In this document: one piece after another, positions 1-5,607 of the stretch | Position numbering within the stretch: the first letter of the stretch is position 1 | Layout of the letters: the number at the start of each line of letters is the position of its first letter | Source: DATCZB01 sp035513215 | GTDB lineage: Bacteria; Pseudomonadota; Gammaproteobacteria; Steroidobacterales; Rariloculaceae | Length of the DNA stretch: 10,363 nucleotides | Direction: 5' to 3' | NCBI GenBank assembly: GCA_035513215.1 | Contig: DATKCK010000084.1 | Coordinates: forward strand, 1 to 10,363 | Notes under the pieces: generated by a model | Seen by the model: the letters and a program-made list of their open reading frames with translations, nothing else | Told to the model about the DNA's origin: nothing | The model's database searches: none | Translations under genes and position numbers: made by a program

Positions 1-306
1 CGCAAGCATGCCGTCGACGACGATGGCGTCGCCCGGGACGAGCGTCTCGCGGCTCCAGCCGCTCAACTGAAGCTCGGCCGGGCTTTCGAGCTCGACGGCC
101 CAGTTAAAGGTCTCGCCGCCTTCGACGATGTTCATGAAGACGTGCGCGTGGGGATTGCGCCAGTCGACCTTGGTGACGATGCCTTCGAGCGTCCGGGAAT
201 CGTCCTGATCGAACTTTCCGAGGATCGGGTGATGGGCCGATGCGGCCGACACGAGGCCGGCGCCGAGTATGCCGATCAGGATCGGGCGTGAGAGTTTACG
301 TCGCAT
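1..306 (-). CDS. DUF6152-family exported protein (C-terminus beyond window)
   Basis: The first 102 codons of a minus-strand gene run off the left edge of the window. It starts at ATG 306-304, only 4 bases after the stop of the upstream gene, so the two are probably co-transcribed. Residues 1-24 form a signal peptide: basic MRRK, a hydrophobic stretch, then cleavage near SAASA|HH. The mature start HHPILGKFDQD, then TLEGIVTKVDWRNPHAHVF (about 39-57), then the GW-RETL-PGD-IVVDG segment (83-99) match the pattern of the DUF6152 family as I know it (AHH-F--FD, LEG-V--V-W-NPHA, GW-R-sL-PGD-V-V-G). These are periplasmic proteins of unknown function. His25 and His26 at the mature N-terminus and the NPHAH histidines could bind a metal, but that is inference. 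No strong ribosome binding site is visible, so translation may be coupled to the upstream gene. Confidence 0.8.
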   Translation of the reverse strand, partial: MRRKLSRPILIGILGAGLVSAASAHHPILGKFDQDDSRTLEGIVTKVDWRNPHAHVFMNIVEGGETFNWAVELESPAELQLSGWSRETLVPGDAIVVDGMLA

Positions 307-310
307 CGGT

Positions 311-712
311 CTATTGTCTTCGAATCTCGAAATCCCCGCGCCCATCGCTGCTCTGCCAGGTTCCGGTGATGTAGCGGTTGGGCAGCTCGAGATCCTGGAT
401 GTTCCCCTCGATGACGTAGTCGACGGCGCGCCCGCTGCCGTCCTCGGCGTCGGCTTCGATGCGCACTGACCAGTTCTCGGGATCGAGCTCGGCATTCGTG
501 ATCTCGATGTTGTCGGTGCCCGGGTTGATGATCCCGGTGATTTCCCTGCCGTTCCAGTCGAGCACGACGAGCACGAACTCATCGTGCGTCTCGTTGCCCT
601 GCCACTCGCCGATCCAGGAGCCCTTGAGCGGATGCCCCTCCTGGGCCTGACCAGGCGCCGCCAGCGTCAGGGCAAACAGTATTCCTGCCAACGAAAAAGT
701 CCTGGTACGCAT
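311..712 (-). CDS. small exported protein of unknown function
   Basis: This encodes 133 aa. I chose ATG 712-710 because a GGGGGAG ribosome binding site lies about 8 bases upstream and because a clean signal peptide follows (MRTRTFSLAGILFALTLAAPGQAQ, cleavage near AQA|Q or AQ|E). The frame stays open upstream to 853, but that extension is rich in Arg and would bury the signal peptide. The mature part of about 109 aa begins GHPLKGSWIGEWQGN. It alternates short polar and hydrophobic strands (EFVLVVLDWNGREITGIINPG; YITGTWQSSDGRGDFEIRR), which suggests a small beta-barrel or lipocalin-like fold. There is no lipobox cysteine, so it is probably soluble in the periplasm. The DUF6152 gene follows 4 bases after the TAG stop, so they likely form a two-gene operon. 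I do not recognise the family by name. Confidence 0.75.
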   Translation of the reverse strand: MRTRTFSLAGILFALTLAAPGQAQEGHPLKGSWIGEWQGNETHDEFVLVVLDWNGREITGIINPGTDNIEITNAELDPENWSVRIEADAEDGSGRAVDYVIEGNIQDLELPNRYITGTWQSSDGRGDFEIRRQ

Positions 713-743
713 TCTGAGGGCTCCCCCGATTCTTGTTCGTCGA

Positions 744-749
744 ATTATA
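744..749 (-). promoter_or_regulatory. candidate -10 box for the exported-protein pair
   Basis: A perfect TATAAT on the minus strand lies 31 bases upstream of the start at 712, in the 131-base gap between divergent genes. It would put the transcript start near 737 and leave a leader of about 25 bases containing the ribosome binding site. No good -35 box stands 16-18 bases upstream, so this is only a candidate. On the plus strand CATAAT at 812-817 could be a -10 box for the decayed MFS gene, also without a good -35. Confidence 0.35.
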
Positions 750-843
750 GCTTGATCGCTCCGCCCGGAGCGCGCCCTTGGGACTTCTATGGATCGGGCT
801 GCCGGAGCGGGCATAATCCGCCGATTCTCGCGACCCAGACCCG

Positions 844-1337
844 ATGAACCCAAGGCGGAACCTTGCCATTCTGTTCGCCGTGCTCGGGTGTCAGATTCTG
901 GTCAATGTCGTGCTCGGCGGGCTCGCGGGCGCCGCGCTGGCCGACAATCGCGCGCTCGCAACCCTCCCGCTGTCGGTCATCGTGCTCGTCTCGATGTTCG
1001 TTGCCCCGCTCGCGTCGCTGATGATGGGGCGTTTCGGCCGGCGGGCAGGGTTCCTGCTCGGGGGGGCGGCGGGTGCCTTCGGTGGCGCCCTGTCGGCCGC
1101 GGCGCTGTTCGAGGGCAGTGGTGCGCTGGCATGTCTTCGCCATGTATGCACCGAGTTTCCTGGGTGCAAGGCCTCAACGACTTCCTCGTGTTCGGCCTCG
1201 TCGCCGCGGCCTCTTTCGGGTCGGGGCACTGCTCAACATCTGGCGCTGGACCGCCCTTCAGTACGCCGCGATCCCGAGCACGGTCGTCGCCTTCGGCGCC
1301 CTGATCTGGTGCTGGAGCGTAGCTCGCCGGGGAACTG
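844..1337 (+). pseudogene. decayed MFS transporter (multiple deletions and a frameshift)
   Basis: Remains of a major facilitator superfamily transporter spread over three frames. Piece 1 (844-~1137, starting MNPRRNLAILF) carries transmembrane helices 1-3 with the MFS loop GRFGRRAGF at residues 62-70. Piece 2 (~1118-1160, next frame) reads RWHVFAMYAPSF, like the HVxxMxAPSFxTG helix in the second half of one MFS subfamily. Piece 3 (1164-1226, third frame) reads VQGLNDFLVFGLVAAASF, the typical ...KVQGLNDF helix near the C-terminus. Piece 4 (1226-~1330, frame of piece 2) reads ALLNIWRWTALQYAAIPSTV followed by a hydrophobic last helix. The pieces are in the right order for one ancestral protein of roughly 400 aa, but about half is gone. 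The last frame change looks like loss of one G from a G-run at 1223-1226. No working product is expected. The end is approximate; the adjoining palindrome supplies the stop codon at 1367-1369. Confidence 0.8.
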
Positions 1338-1397
1338 GCGGAAATGGGGTCAGACCCCTTTCAGGTTAACCTGAAAGGTGTCTGACCCCATTTCCGC
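1338..1397. repeat. 60-bp near-perfect palindrome, interspersed-repeat-like
   Basis: The two 30-base arms (1338-1367 and 1368-1397) are reverse complements with one mismatch, C1356 against T1379. There is no spacer, and the centre is GTTAAC. The inner 22 bases (1357-1378) form a perfect palindrome. The left arm contains GGGGTCAGACCCC (1346-1358), itself an inverted repeat. The right arm has the imperfect version GGTGTCTGACCCC (1377-1389). From memory, TGGGGTCAGACCCC-type palindromes recur between genes in many proteobacterial genomes, often discussed with REP-associated tyrosine transposases; I cannot search to confirm this. It lies between the MFS remnant (plus) and ychF (minus), sharing one base with the ychF stop. 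As RNA it would form a very stable hairpin from either strand, but no T-run follows on either side, so it is not a classical terminator. Confidence 0.85.
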
Positions 1398-2488
1398 TAT
1401 ACGTTGAAGCGGAAGTGGCAGATGTCGCCTTCGGCGACGACGTAGGTCTTGCCCTCGAGCCTGAGCCGGCCGGCCTCGCGCGCGCCGTGCTCGCCGCCGA
1501 GCCTGACGTAGTCGTCGTAGGCAATGACCTCGGCGCGGATGAAGCCGCGCTCGAAGTCGGTATGAATGGCGCCGGCTGCCTCCGGCGCCGTGGCGTCGCG
1601 CCTGACGGTCCAGGCCCGCACCTCCTTGGGTCCGGCCGTGAAGAATGTCTTCAGTCCCAACAGCCTGTAGGCCGACCGGATGACGCGATCGAGTCCGGGC
1701 TCGGAAAGCCCGAGATCGCTCAGGAATTCGTTGCGCTCCGCCTCGTCGAGCCCGGCAAGCTCCGCCTCGATCGCCGCCGAGATCACGACGGCCTCGGCGC
1801 CGTGCCCGGCGGCGTAGGCGGCAACACGATCCGCCTGGGGGTTGCCGCCGACCTCGTTCTCGGCGACGTTGGCGATGAACAAGACGGGTTTCGCCGTGAT
1901 CAGGGTGAGCTCGCGAATCGATTTCGCCTCGGCGGGGGCAACCGTCAGACCGCGCGCCGGCCGGCCGCCCTCGAACTCGGCGACGAGGCGGCGGAGCAGG
2001 TCGCGTTTCCCGAGCGCTTCCTTTTCCCCCGTCTTCGCGTTGCGCTCGGCCTTGTCGAGGCTGCGTGTCGCGGTCTCGAGGTCCGCGAGCAGCAATTCGG
2101 TCTCGATCGTCTCGATATCGTCGAGCGGATCGATGCGCCCGGCGACATGCGTGATGTCGTCGTTCTCGAAGCAACGCACGAGATGAACGACGGCGTCGGT
2201 CTCGCGGATATGGGCCAGAAACTGATTGCCGAGCCCTTCTCCCTTGGAGGCTCCCGCGACGAGGCCTGCGATATCCACGAACTCGATGACGGTCGGCACG
2301 ATCTTCTCGGGTCTGGCAATCCTCGCGATCGCGGCCAGCCTCGGATCGGGGACGCTGACGACACCGACGTTCGGATCGATCGTGCAAAAGGGATAGTTCT
2401 CGGCAGGAATTCCTGCCGCGGTCAGGGCGTTGAAGAGAGTCGACTTGCCGACGTTGGGCAGACCGACGATGCCGCATTTGATGCCCAC
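1397..2488 (-). CDS. ychF: ribosome-binding ATPase YchF (OLA1/Obg-type)
   Basis: 363 aa, the usual length of this universal P-loop NTPase. Known members prefer ATP over GTP, bind ribosomes and take part in translation and stress responses. The P-loop GLPNVGKST is at residues 9-17, the G3 motif DIAGL at 72-76, and the family's unusual G4 motif NVAE (in place of NKxD) at 207-210, the mark of ATP preference. A helical insertion lies around 125-165. The C-terminal TGS-like domain covers about 280-363 (FFTAGPKEVRAWTV ... FERGFIRAEVI) and ends in the typical FRFNV. The start is GTG 2488-2486 with GAGG about 7 bases upstream. It follows pth by 15 bases, the common pth-ychF pairing, and is the last gene of the minus-strand operon. 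Its TAG stop touches the 60-bp palindrome. Confidence 0.97.
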   Translation of the reverse strand: MGIKCGIVGLPNVGKSTLFNALTAAGIPAENYPFCTIDPNVGVVSVPDPRLAAIARIARPEKIVPTVIEFVDIAGLVAGASKGEGLGNQFLAHIRETDAVVHLVRCFENDDITHVAGRIDPLDDIETIETELLLADLETATRSLDKAERNAKTGEKEALGKRDLLRRLVAEFEGGRPARGLTVAPAEAKSIRELTLITAKPVLFIANVAENEVGGNPQADRVAAYAAGHGAEAVVISAAIEAELAGLDEAERNEFLSDLGLSEPGLDRVIRSAYRLLGLKTFFTAGPKEVRAWTVRRDATAPEAAGAIHTDFERGFIRAEVIAYDDYVRLGGEHGAREAGRLRLEGKTYVVAEGDICHFRFNV

Positions 2489-2503
2489 GGGTGCCTCGTG
2501 CGA

Positions 2504-3094
2504 TCAGCTTTGCTCGTTCTTCGGCGCGTGCAGCATCGTCATTGCATGCTCGCCGCCCCGCTCGATCAGCATCGGAAGCGCTTCGATCCCGTCACGGATC
2601 GAGCCGAGAATCAGATCCTCTTCCGATACGGGCGCCCGCTTGAGGACATGTCCGGTGACCTTGCTTCGCTCCCCCGGGTGTCCCACGCCGATGCGCAGCC
2701 GCCAGAACTCGGCGCCGATATGCGCGATCGCGCTGCGCATGCCGTTGTGTCCCGCATGTCCGCCGCCGAACTTGAGGCGGATGCGACCGACCGGAAAGTC
2801 GATCTCGTCGTAGGCGACGAGCACGCTCTCGCTCGGAATCCTGAAGTAGCTGATGGCTTTCGCGAGCGCCCGCCCGGACTCGTTCATATACGTCATCGGC
2901 TTCAACAGTCTGATGCGCCGGCCGGCGAGCATGATCTCGGCCGTGTCCGCCTCGAGCTTCCTCGCCGAGCTGAAGCTTGCACCGAGGTCTCTGGCGAGCA
3001 GATCGACGAACCAGAAGCCGGCATTGTGGCGCGTCGCGAGGTACTGCGGATCCGGATTTCCGAGACCCGCGATCAAATCGATCGGCTGACCCAT
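2504..3094 (-). CDS. pth: peptidyl-tRNA hydrolase
   Basis: 196 aa, close to the E. coli enzyme (194). It hydrolyses the ester of peptidyl-tRNA dropped from ribosomes and so recycles tRNA in the cytoplasm. Visible landmarks: GLGNPDPQYxxTRHNAGF with Asn13 and the catalytic His23; KPMTYMNESG with Asn71; YDEIDFPVG with the catalytic-site Asp96; GGGHAGHNGMRS with Asn117. I chose ATG 3094-3092 because the homologous part begins MGQPIDLIAGLGNP and GGGAGG lies about 10 bases upstream. The frame is open to 3142, but the added MPSRQLTARSSG residues have no counterpart in the family. It lies 48 bases after rplY and 15 before ychF. Confidence 0.97.
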   Translation of the reverse strand: MGQPIDLIAGLGNPDPQYLATRHNAGFWFVDLLARDLGASFSSARKLEADTAEIMLAGRRIRLLKPMTYMNESGRALAKAISYFRIPSESVLVAYDEIDFPVGRIRLKFGGGHAGHNGMRSAIAHIGAEFWRLRIGVGHPGERSKVTGHVLKRAPVSEEDLILGSIRDGIEALPMLIERGGEHAMTMLHAPKNEQS

Positions 3095-3125
3095 CTGAGC
3101 ATTGCCTCCCGACGAACGGGCGGTA

Positions 3126-3144
3126 AGTTGCCGCGACGGCAACT
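3126..3144 (-). promoter_or_regulatory. intercistronic hairpin between rplY and pth
   Basis: A perfect 8-bp stem (3126-3133 with 3137-3144) with a 3-base loop starts inside the rplY stop codon. The minus-strand transcript reads GTTGCCG-TCG-CGGCAAC. No T-run follows, so a processing, stability or partial attenuation role fits better than termination. The pth ribosome binding site lies further downstream and is free of the stem. Confidence 0.45.
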
Positions 3145-3823
3145 AGTCGGTGTCGGAATCTTCGTCCCCGGCCTCGGCTTCCGGAGCTTCCGCGCCGGCC
3201 GCGTCCGGAGCCGCCGCCGCTTCCGCTTCGACCGCCTCTTCCTCGACTTCCTCGCGCCTTGGCGGATGAATGGCGACGACAGGCGAGTCATGCCCGTGCG
3301 CGAGCTGAGTCGATTCCACGCCTTCGGGATACTTGATGTCCGAAAGATGCATGATCTCGTCCAATTCGAGCGCGGTAACGTCGATCTCGAGGTATTCGGG
3401 CAGCTTCGCCGGCAGGCAAGAAATCTCGACGTCGGTAATGATGTGCTCGATGACGCCGCCCTGCTGCCTGGCTCCGACGGCGACGTCCTCGCCGATGAAG
3501 TGGATCGGCACGTTCAGCGTGATCTCCTCGTCCTCGACCACGCGCTGAAAATCGAGATGCATGACGGTCGACCTGGCCGGATGGCGCTGGACTTCCTTGA
3601 CCACGACAGGCTGGGCCTTCTTGTCGATCTGAAGGTTGAGGATGCTCGTGTAGAACGATTCGAGATCCATCTGCATCGCGAGGCTGTTGCGATCGAGCGT
3701 GATGGCCTTGGGCTCCTGGCCGCCGCCGTAGACGATGGCCGGCACGCGGCCGAGCCGGCGCAGCTTGCGGCTCTCAGCCCGCCCCTTTTCTCCGCGCGTC
3801 TCGGCGTTGATCTCGAATTTCAC
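3143..3823 (-). CDS. rplY: 50S ribosomal protein L25, long CTC form
   Basis: 226 aa. The N-terminal L25 domain (about 1-92: MKFEINAETRGEKGRAESRKLR, VPAIVYGGG, HPARSTVMHLDFQRV) binds 5S rRNA. The second beta domain (about 98-190) carries the family signature EISCLPAKLPEYLEIDV at 133-149. This two-domain TL5/CTC form is longer than the 94-aa E. coli L25. It ends in an acidic, alanine-rich low-complexity tail (191-226, alternating Glu and Ala, ending DEDSDTD), common in proteobacterial homologues and probably disordered. The start is GTG 3823-3821 with GGAGG 9 bases upstream. It has its own promoter candidate in the 73-base gap after prs. A hairpin follows its stop. Confidence 0.95.
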   Translation of the reverse strand: MKFEINAETRGEKGRAESRKLRRLGRVPAIVYGGGQEPKAITLDRNSLAMQMDLESFYTSILNLQIDKKAQPVVVKEVQRHPARSTVMHLDFQRVVEDEEITLNVPIHFIGEDVAVGARQQGGVIEHIITDVEISCLPAKLPEYLEIDVTALELDEIMHLSDIKYPEGVESTQLAHGHDSPVVAIHPPRREEVEEEAVEAEAAAAPDAAGAEAPEAEAGDEDSDTD

Positions 3824-3849
3824 GGCTCAAATCCTCCGGAAGGGCGCGC

Positions 3850-3879
3850 ATGATACAGGCTCCCCCGGGGCTCTGCCAA
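3850..3879 (-). promoter_or_regulatory. sigma70-like promoter for rplY-pth-ychF
   Basis: On the minus strand TTGGCA (3879-3874) and TATCAT (3855-3850) are 18 bases apart, each five of six matches to the consensus. The transcript would start near 3843, leaving a leader of about 20 bases with the GGAGG of rplY. The pair sits wholly in the prs-rplY gap, which suggests that rplY, pth and ychF can be made independently of prs. It is the best-matching promoter I found in the window. Confidence 0.5.
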
Positions 3880-3896
3880 GGCGCTCCGGGGCCGCG

Positions 3897-4850
3897 CTAA
3901 TCGACGTAGAGCGAGCTCACGGACTCGGCCGACGTGATTCGGCGGACCGTCTCGGCGAGCAGCTCGGCGACGCTGAGCTGCCTGATACGGTCGCAGGCCT
4001 CGGCCGCCTCGCTGAGCGGAATCGTGTCGGTCACGACGACCTCGTCGAGGCCGGATTGCGAGATCCGGCTGACCGCCGGACCCGAGAGCACCGGGTGGGT
4101 TATGTAGGCGACGACACGCCGCGCGCCTTCCTTCTTGAGTACCTCGGCAGCGATGCAGAGGGTTCCGGCCGTATCGACGATGTCGTCGATCAGGACGCAG
4201 GTCTTGTCCTCGACCACGCCGATGATGTTCATGATCTCGGCCATGTTCGGCTGCGGACGCCGCTTGTCGATGATGGCGAGCTCCGCATCGTCGAGACGCT
4301 TGGCGAGCGCTCTGGCCCTGACGACGCCGCCGACATCGGGCGACACCACGACCATATCCGCGTATTCCTGTTTCCAGGCGTCGCCGAGCAGGACCGGCGA
4401 CGCGTAGACGTTGTCGAATGGCACGTCGAAGAATCCCTGAATCTGATCGGCGTGGATGTCGACGGTGATGACGCGGTCGATGCCCGCGGTCGCGATCAGA
4501 TCGGCGACGAGCTTGGACGTGATCGGAACCCGGGCGGCCCGCGGCCGCCGATCCTGCCGCGCATAGCCGAAGTAGGGGATCAGCGCGACGACCTGCGCCG
4601 CGGAAGCCCGCCGGCAGGCGTCGGCCATGATCAAGAGCTCCATGAGGTTCTGATTCGTCGGCGGGCAGGTCGGCTGGATCAGGACCACGGTATGGCCGCG
4701 AACGTTGTCGAGGATCTCGATGCTGGATTCGCCGTCGCTGAAGTGGCCGACGTTGATTCGTCCCATCGGTATTCCCAGGTGCCGTGCGATGCTCTGGGCG
4801 AGCTCCGGGTGGGCGCGACCGGAAAATAGCGTCAGGGTCTGGGCGTCCAA
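3897..4850 (-). CDS. prs: ribose-phosphate pyrophosphokinase (PRPP synthase)
   Basis: 317 aa (E. coli 315). It makes PRPP from ribose 5-phosphate and ATP, feeding nucleotide, His, Trp and NAD synthesis. Landmarks: FSGRAHPELA at 9-18; VGHFSDGES at 34-42; the ATP-binding stretch YARQDRR at 96-102; the metal ligand His133 in VDIHADQIQGFF; the flexible catalytic loop KRRPQPN at 196-202; the PRPP loop DDIVDTAGT at 222-230. The start is TTG 4850-4848: AAGGA lies 8 bases upstream and LDAQTLTLFSG aligns with the family N-terminus. The frame stays open further back but would run through the tRNA gene, so that extension is rejected. It lies 47 bases after tRNA-Gln, a known arrangement in Pseudomonas-type genomes, and is probably co-transcribed with it. 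Confidence 0.96.
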   Translation of the reverse strand: MDAQTLTLFSGRAHPELAQSIARHLGIPMGRINVGHFSDGESSIEILDNVRGHTVVLIQPTCPPTNQNLMELLIMADACRRASAAQVVALIPYFGYARQDRRPRAARVPITSKLVADLIATAGIDRVITVDIHADQIQGFFDVPFDNVYASPVLLGDAWKQEYADMVVVSPDVGGVVRARALAKRLDDAELAIIDKRRPQPNMAEIMNIIGVVEDKTCVLIDDIVDTAGTLCIAAEVLKKEGARRVVAYITHPVLSGPAVSRISQSGLDEVVVTDTIPLSEAAEACDRIRQLSVAELLAETVRRITSAESVSSLYVD

Positions 4851-4861
4851 GCTGAGTTTCC

Positions 4862-4892
4862 TTCGGTCTGTGGCGTTCGGTCTGTGGCGTTC
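4862..4892. repeat. 14-bp tandem duplication between tRNA-Gln and prs
   Basis: The unit TTCGGTCTGTGGCG (plus strand) occurs twice without a gap, at 4862-4875 and 4876-4889, followed by TTC at 4890-4892, so 2.2 exact copies. In the transcript it lies just before the prs ribosome binding site and after the tRNA 3' end. Exact identity suggests a recent slippage event. Whether it affects tRNA processing or prs translation cannot be judged. Confidence 0.9.
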
Positions 4893-4897
4893 CGAAA

Positions 4898-4972
4898 TGG
4901 CTGGGGTGGCAGGATTCGAACCTGCGAATGACGGGATCAAAACCCGTTGCCTTACCGCTTGGCTACACCCCA
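4898..4972 (-). tRNA. tRNA-Gln (anticodon UUG)
   Basis: 75 bases including an encoded CCA (4900-4898). The acceptor stem TGGGGTG pairs fully with CACCCCA, and the discriminator base is G. The D arm has AGCCAAGCGGTAAGGC. The anticodon stem ACGGG/CCCGT encloses the loop TTTTGAT with anticodon TTG, which reads CAA (and CAG by wobble) as Gln. The T arm GCAGG-TTCGAAT-CCTGC is perfect. It lies 41 bases after the lolB stop and 47 before prs, in the space where ispE normally sits beside it. Confidence 0.97.
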
Positions 4973-4988
4973 TCAGCGCGTCGGCGGT

Positions 4989-5017
4989 ATTGTCTGGCGG
5001 CGGTTGAATCAGTTCAA
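4989..5017 (-). promoter_or_regulatory. promoter candidate for tRNA-Gln and prs
   Basis: On the minus strand TTGAAC (5017-5012) and GACAAT (4994-4989) are 17 bases apart, four of six matches each. The -35 box overlaps the last codons of lolB. Transcription would start near 4982, about 10 bases before the tRNA 5' end, with a GC-rich stretch (ACCGCCGACG) after the -10 box, a feature of stringently controlled stable-RNA promoters. The same GACAAT hexamer appears in the prfA promoter candidate. Confidence 0.4.
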
Positions 5018-5607
5018 GGCTCGATCCTGATCGATTCGAAGTCGAGGATGGCAAGCCGAAGCTCGAGCGACGCCTGCGTTAGCGTAATAACGCGCGGTAC
5101 GAGCCGGTCCTCGGCAAGCTGGTACTCCTCGTAGCGAATCCGCCAGTCGCGCTGATCGAGCTCGGATAGCGTATCGAACGCGCCGCGGGTGGAGTCCGCA
5201 TCGTAGTCGGGATCGGCATGACCGAGCAGCCAGTGCTCGATGCTGGTCAAGGGCAGCCACCAGCCGAGCATCTCGGACAACTGCCGCTCCGGGTCCGTCA
5301 GCACGTGGGTCTCGCCGCGCGACTCGACGGTAAGGCTGGCCTCGGTGCCTGCCACTCGAAAGCTGCGGGCGCCGAGGATGCCCTGGACGAGCAGTTCGAG
5401 CCGGTTGCCCCGCTGATGCCAGGAAAACCGAGCCTGATAGCCGCGTTCGCCGGTGTCGACGGCCAGGCGGCCGCTGATGTCCCAGTCGGCGATTGCGGCA
5501 AGCTCGGCCTGGCGTCGCTCGTAACCGAGCCGGTCGTCGGCGACCTCGGTACGGGCGCAGCCGGTGAGGACGAGCGCCGCAACGGCGAGCGCCAGGGCGA
5601 TTCTCAT
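5014..5607 (-). CDS. lolB: outer-membrane lipoprotein insertion factor LolB
   Basis: 197 aa. LolB receives lipoproteins from the periplasmic carrier LolA and inserts them into the inner leaflet of the outer membrane. Residues 1-16 are a lipoprotein signal peptide ending in the lipobox LTGC, with Cys17 to be lipidated; Ala follows, so no inner-membrane retention signal is seen. The mature part shows LolB-like segments: WDISGRLAV, GYQARFSWHQRGNRLELLVQGILGARSFRV, the LSEMLGWWLPLTSIEHWLLG helix region, then WRIRYEEYQ. It overlaps the TPR gene by 4 bases (ATGA), so translation is probably coupled. In most gammaproteobacteria ispE follows directly; here tRNA-Gln follows. Confidence 0.9.
   Translation of the reverse strand: MRIALALAVAALVLTGCARTEVADDRLGYERRQAELAAIADWDISGRLAVDTGERGYQARFSWHQRGNRLELLVQGILGARSFRVAGTEASLTVESRGETHVLTDPERQLSEMLGWWLPLTSIEHWLLGHADPDYDADSTRGAFDTLSELDQRDWRIRYEEYQLAEDRLVPRVITLTQASLELRLAILDFESIRIEP

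Noticed and set aside
713..853. Upstream extension of the small exported protein
   Set aside because: It would place 47 Arg-rich residues before a clear signal peptide and ignore the GGGGGAG site before ATG 712.
1338..1397. The palindrome as a standard Rho-independent terminator
   Set aside because: The stem is 30 bp with no loop bases and no T-run follows on either strand; it may still stop or slow transcription, but the form is that of a repeat element.
1415..3853. 812-codon open frame on the plus strand
   Set aside because: It lies antisense to ychF, pth and rplY, which are all confidently identified. Such frames are common opposite high-GC genes, and its translation shows no recognisable domain.
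3735..4829. 364-codon open frame on the plus strand opposite prs
   Set aside because: Antisense to a fully motif-supported PRPP synthase; the translation is Asp/Arg-rich and has no family features.
4851..5054. N-terminal extension of prs by 68 codons
   Set aside because: It would translate through the tRNA-Gln gene, and the family N-terminus begins at TTG 4850, which has its own ribosome binding site.
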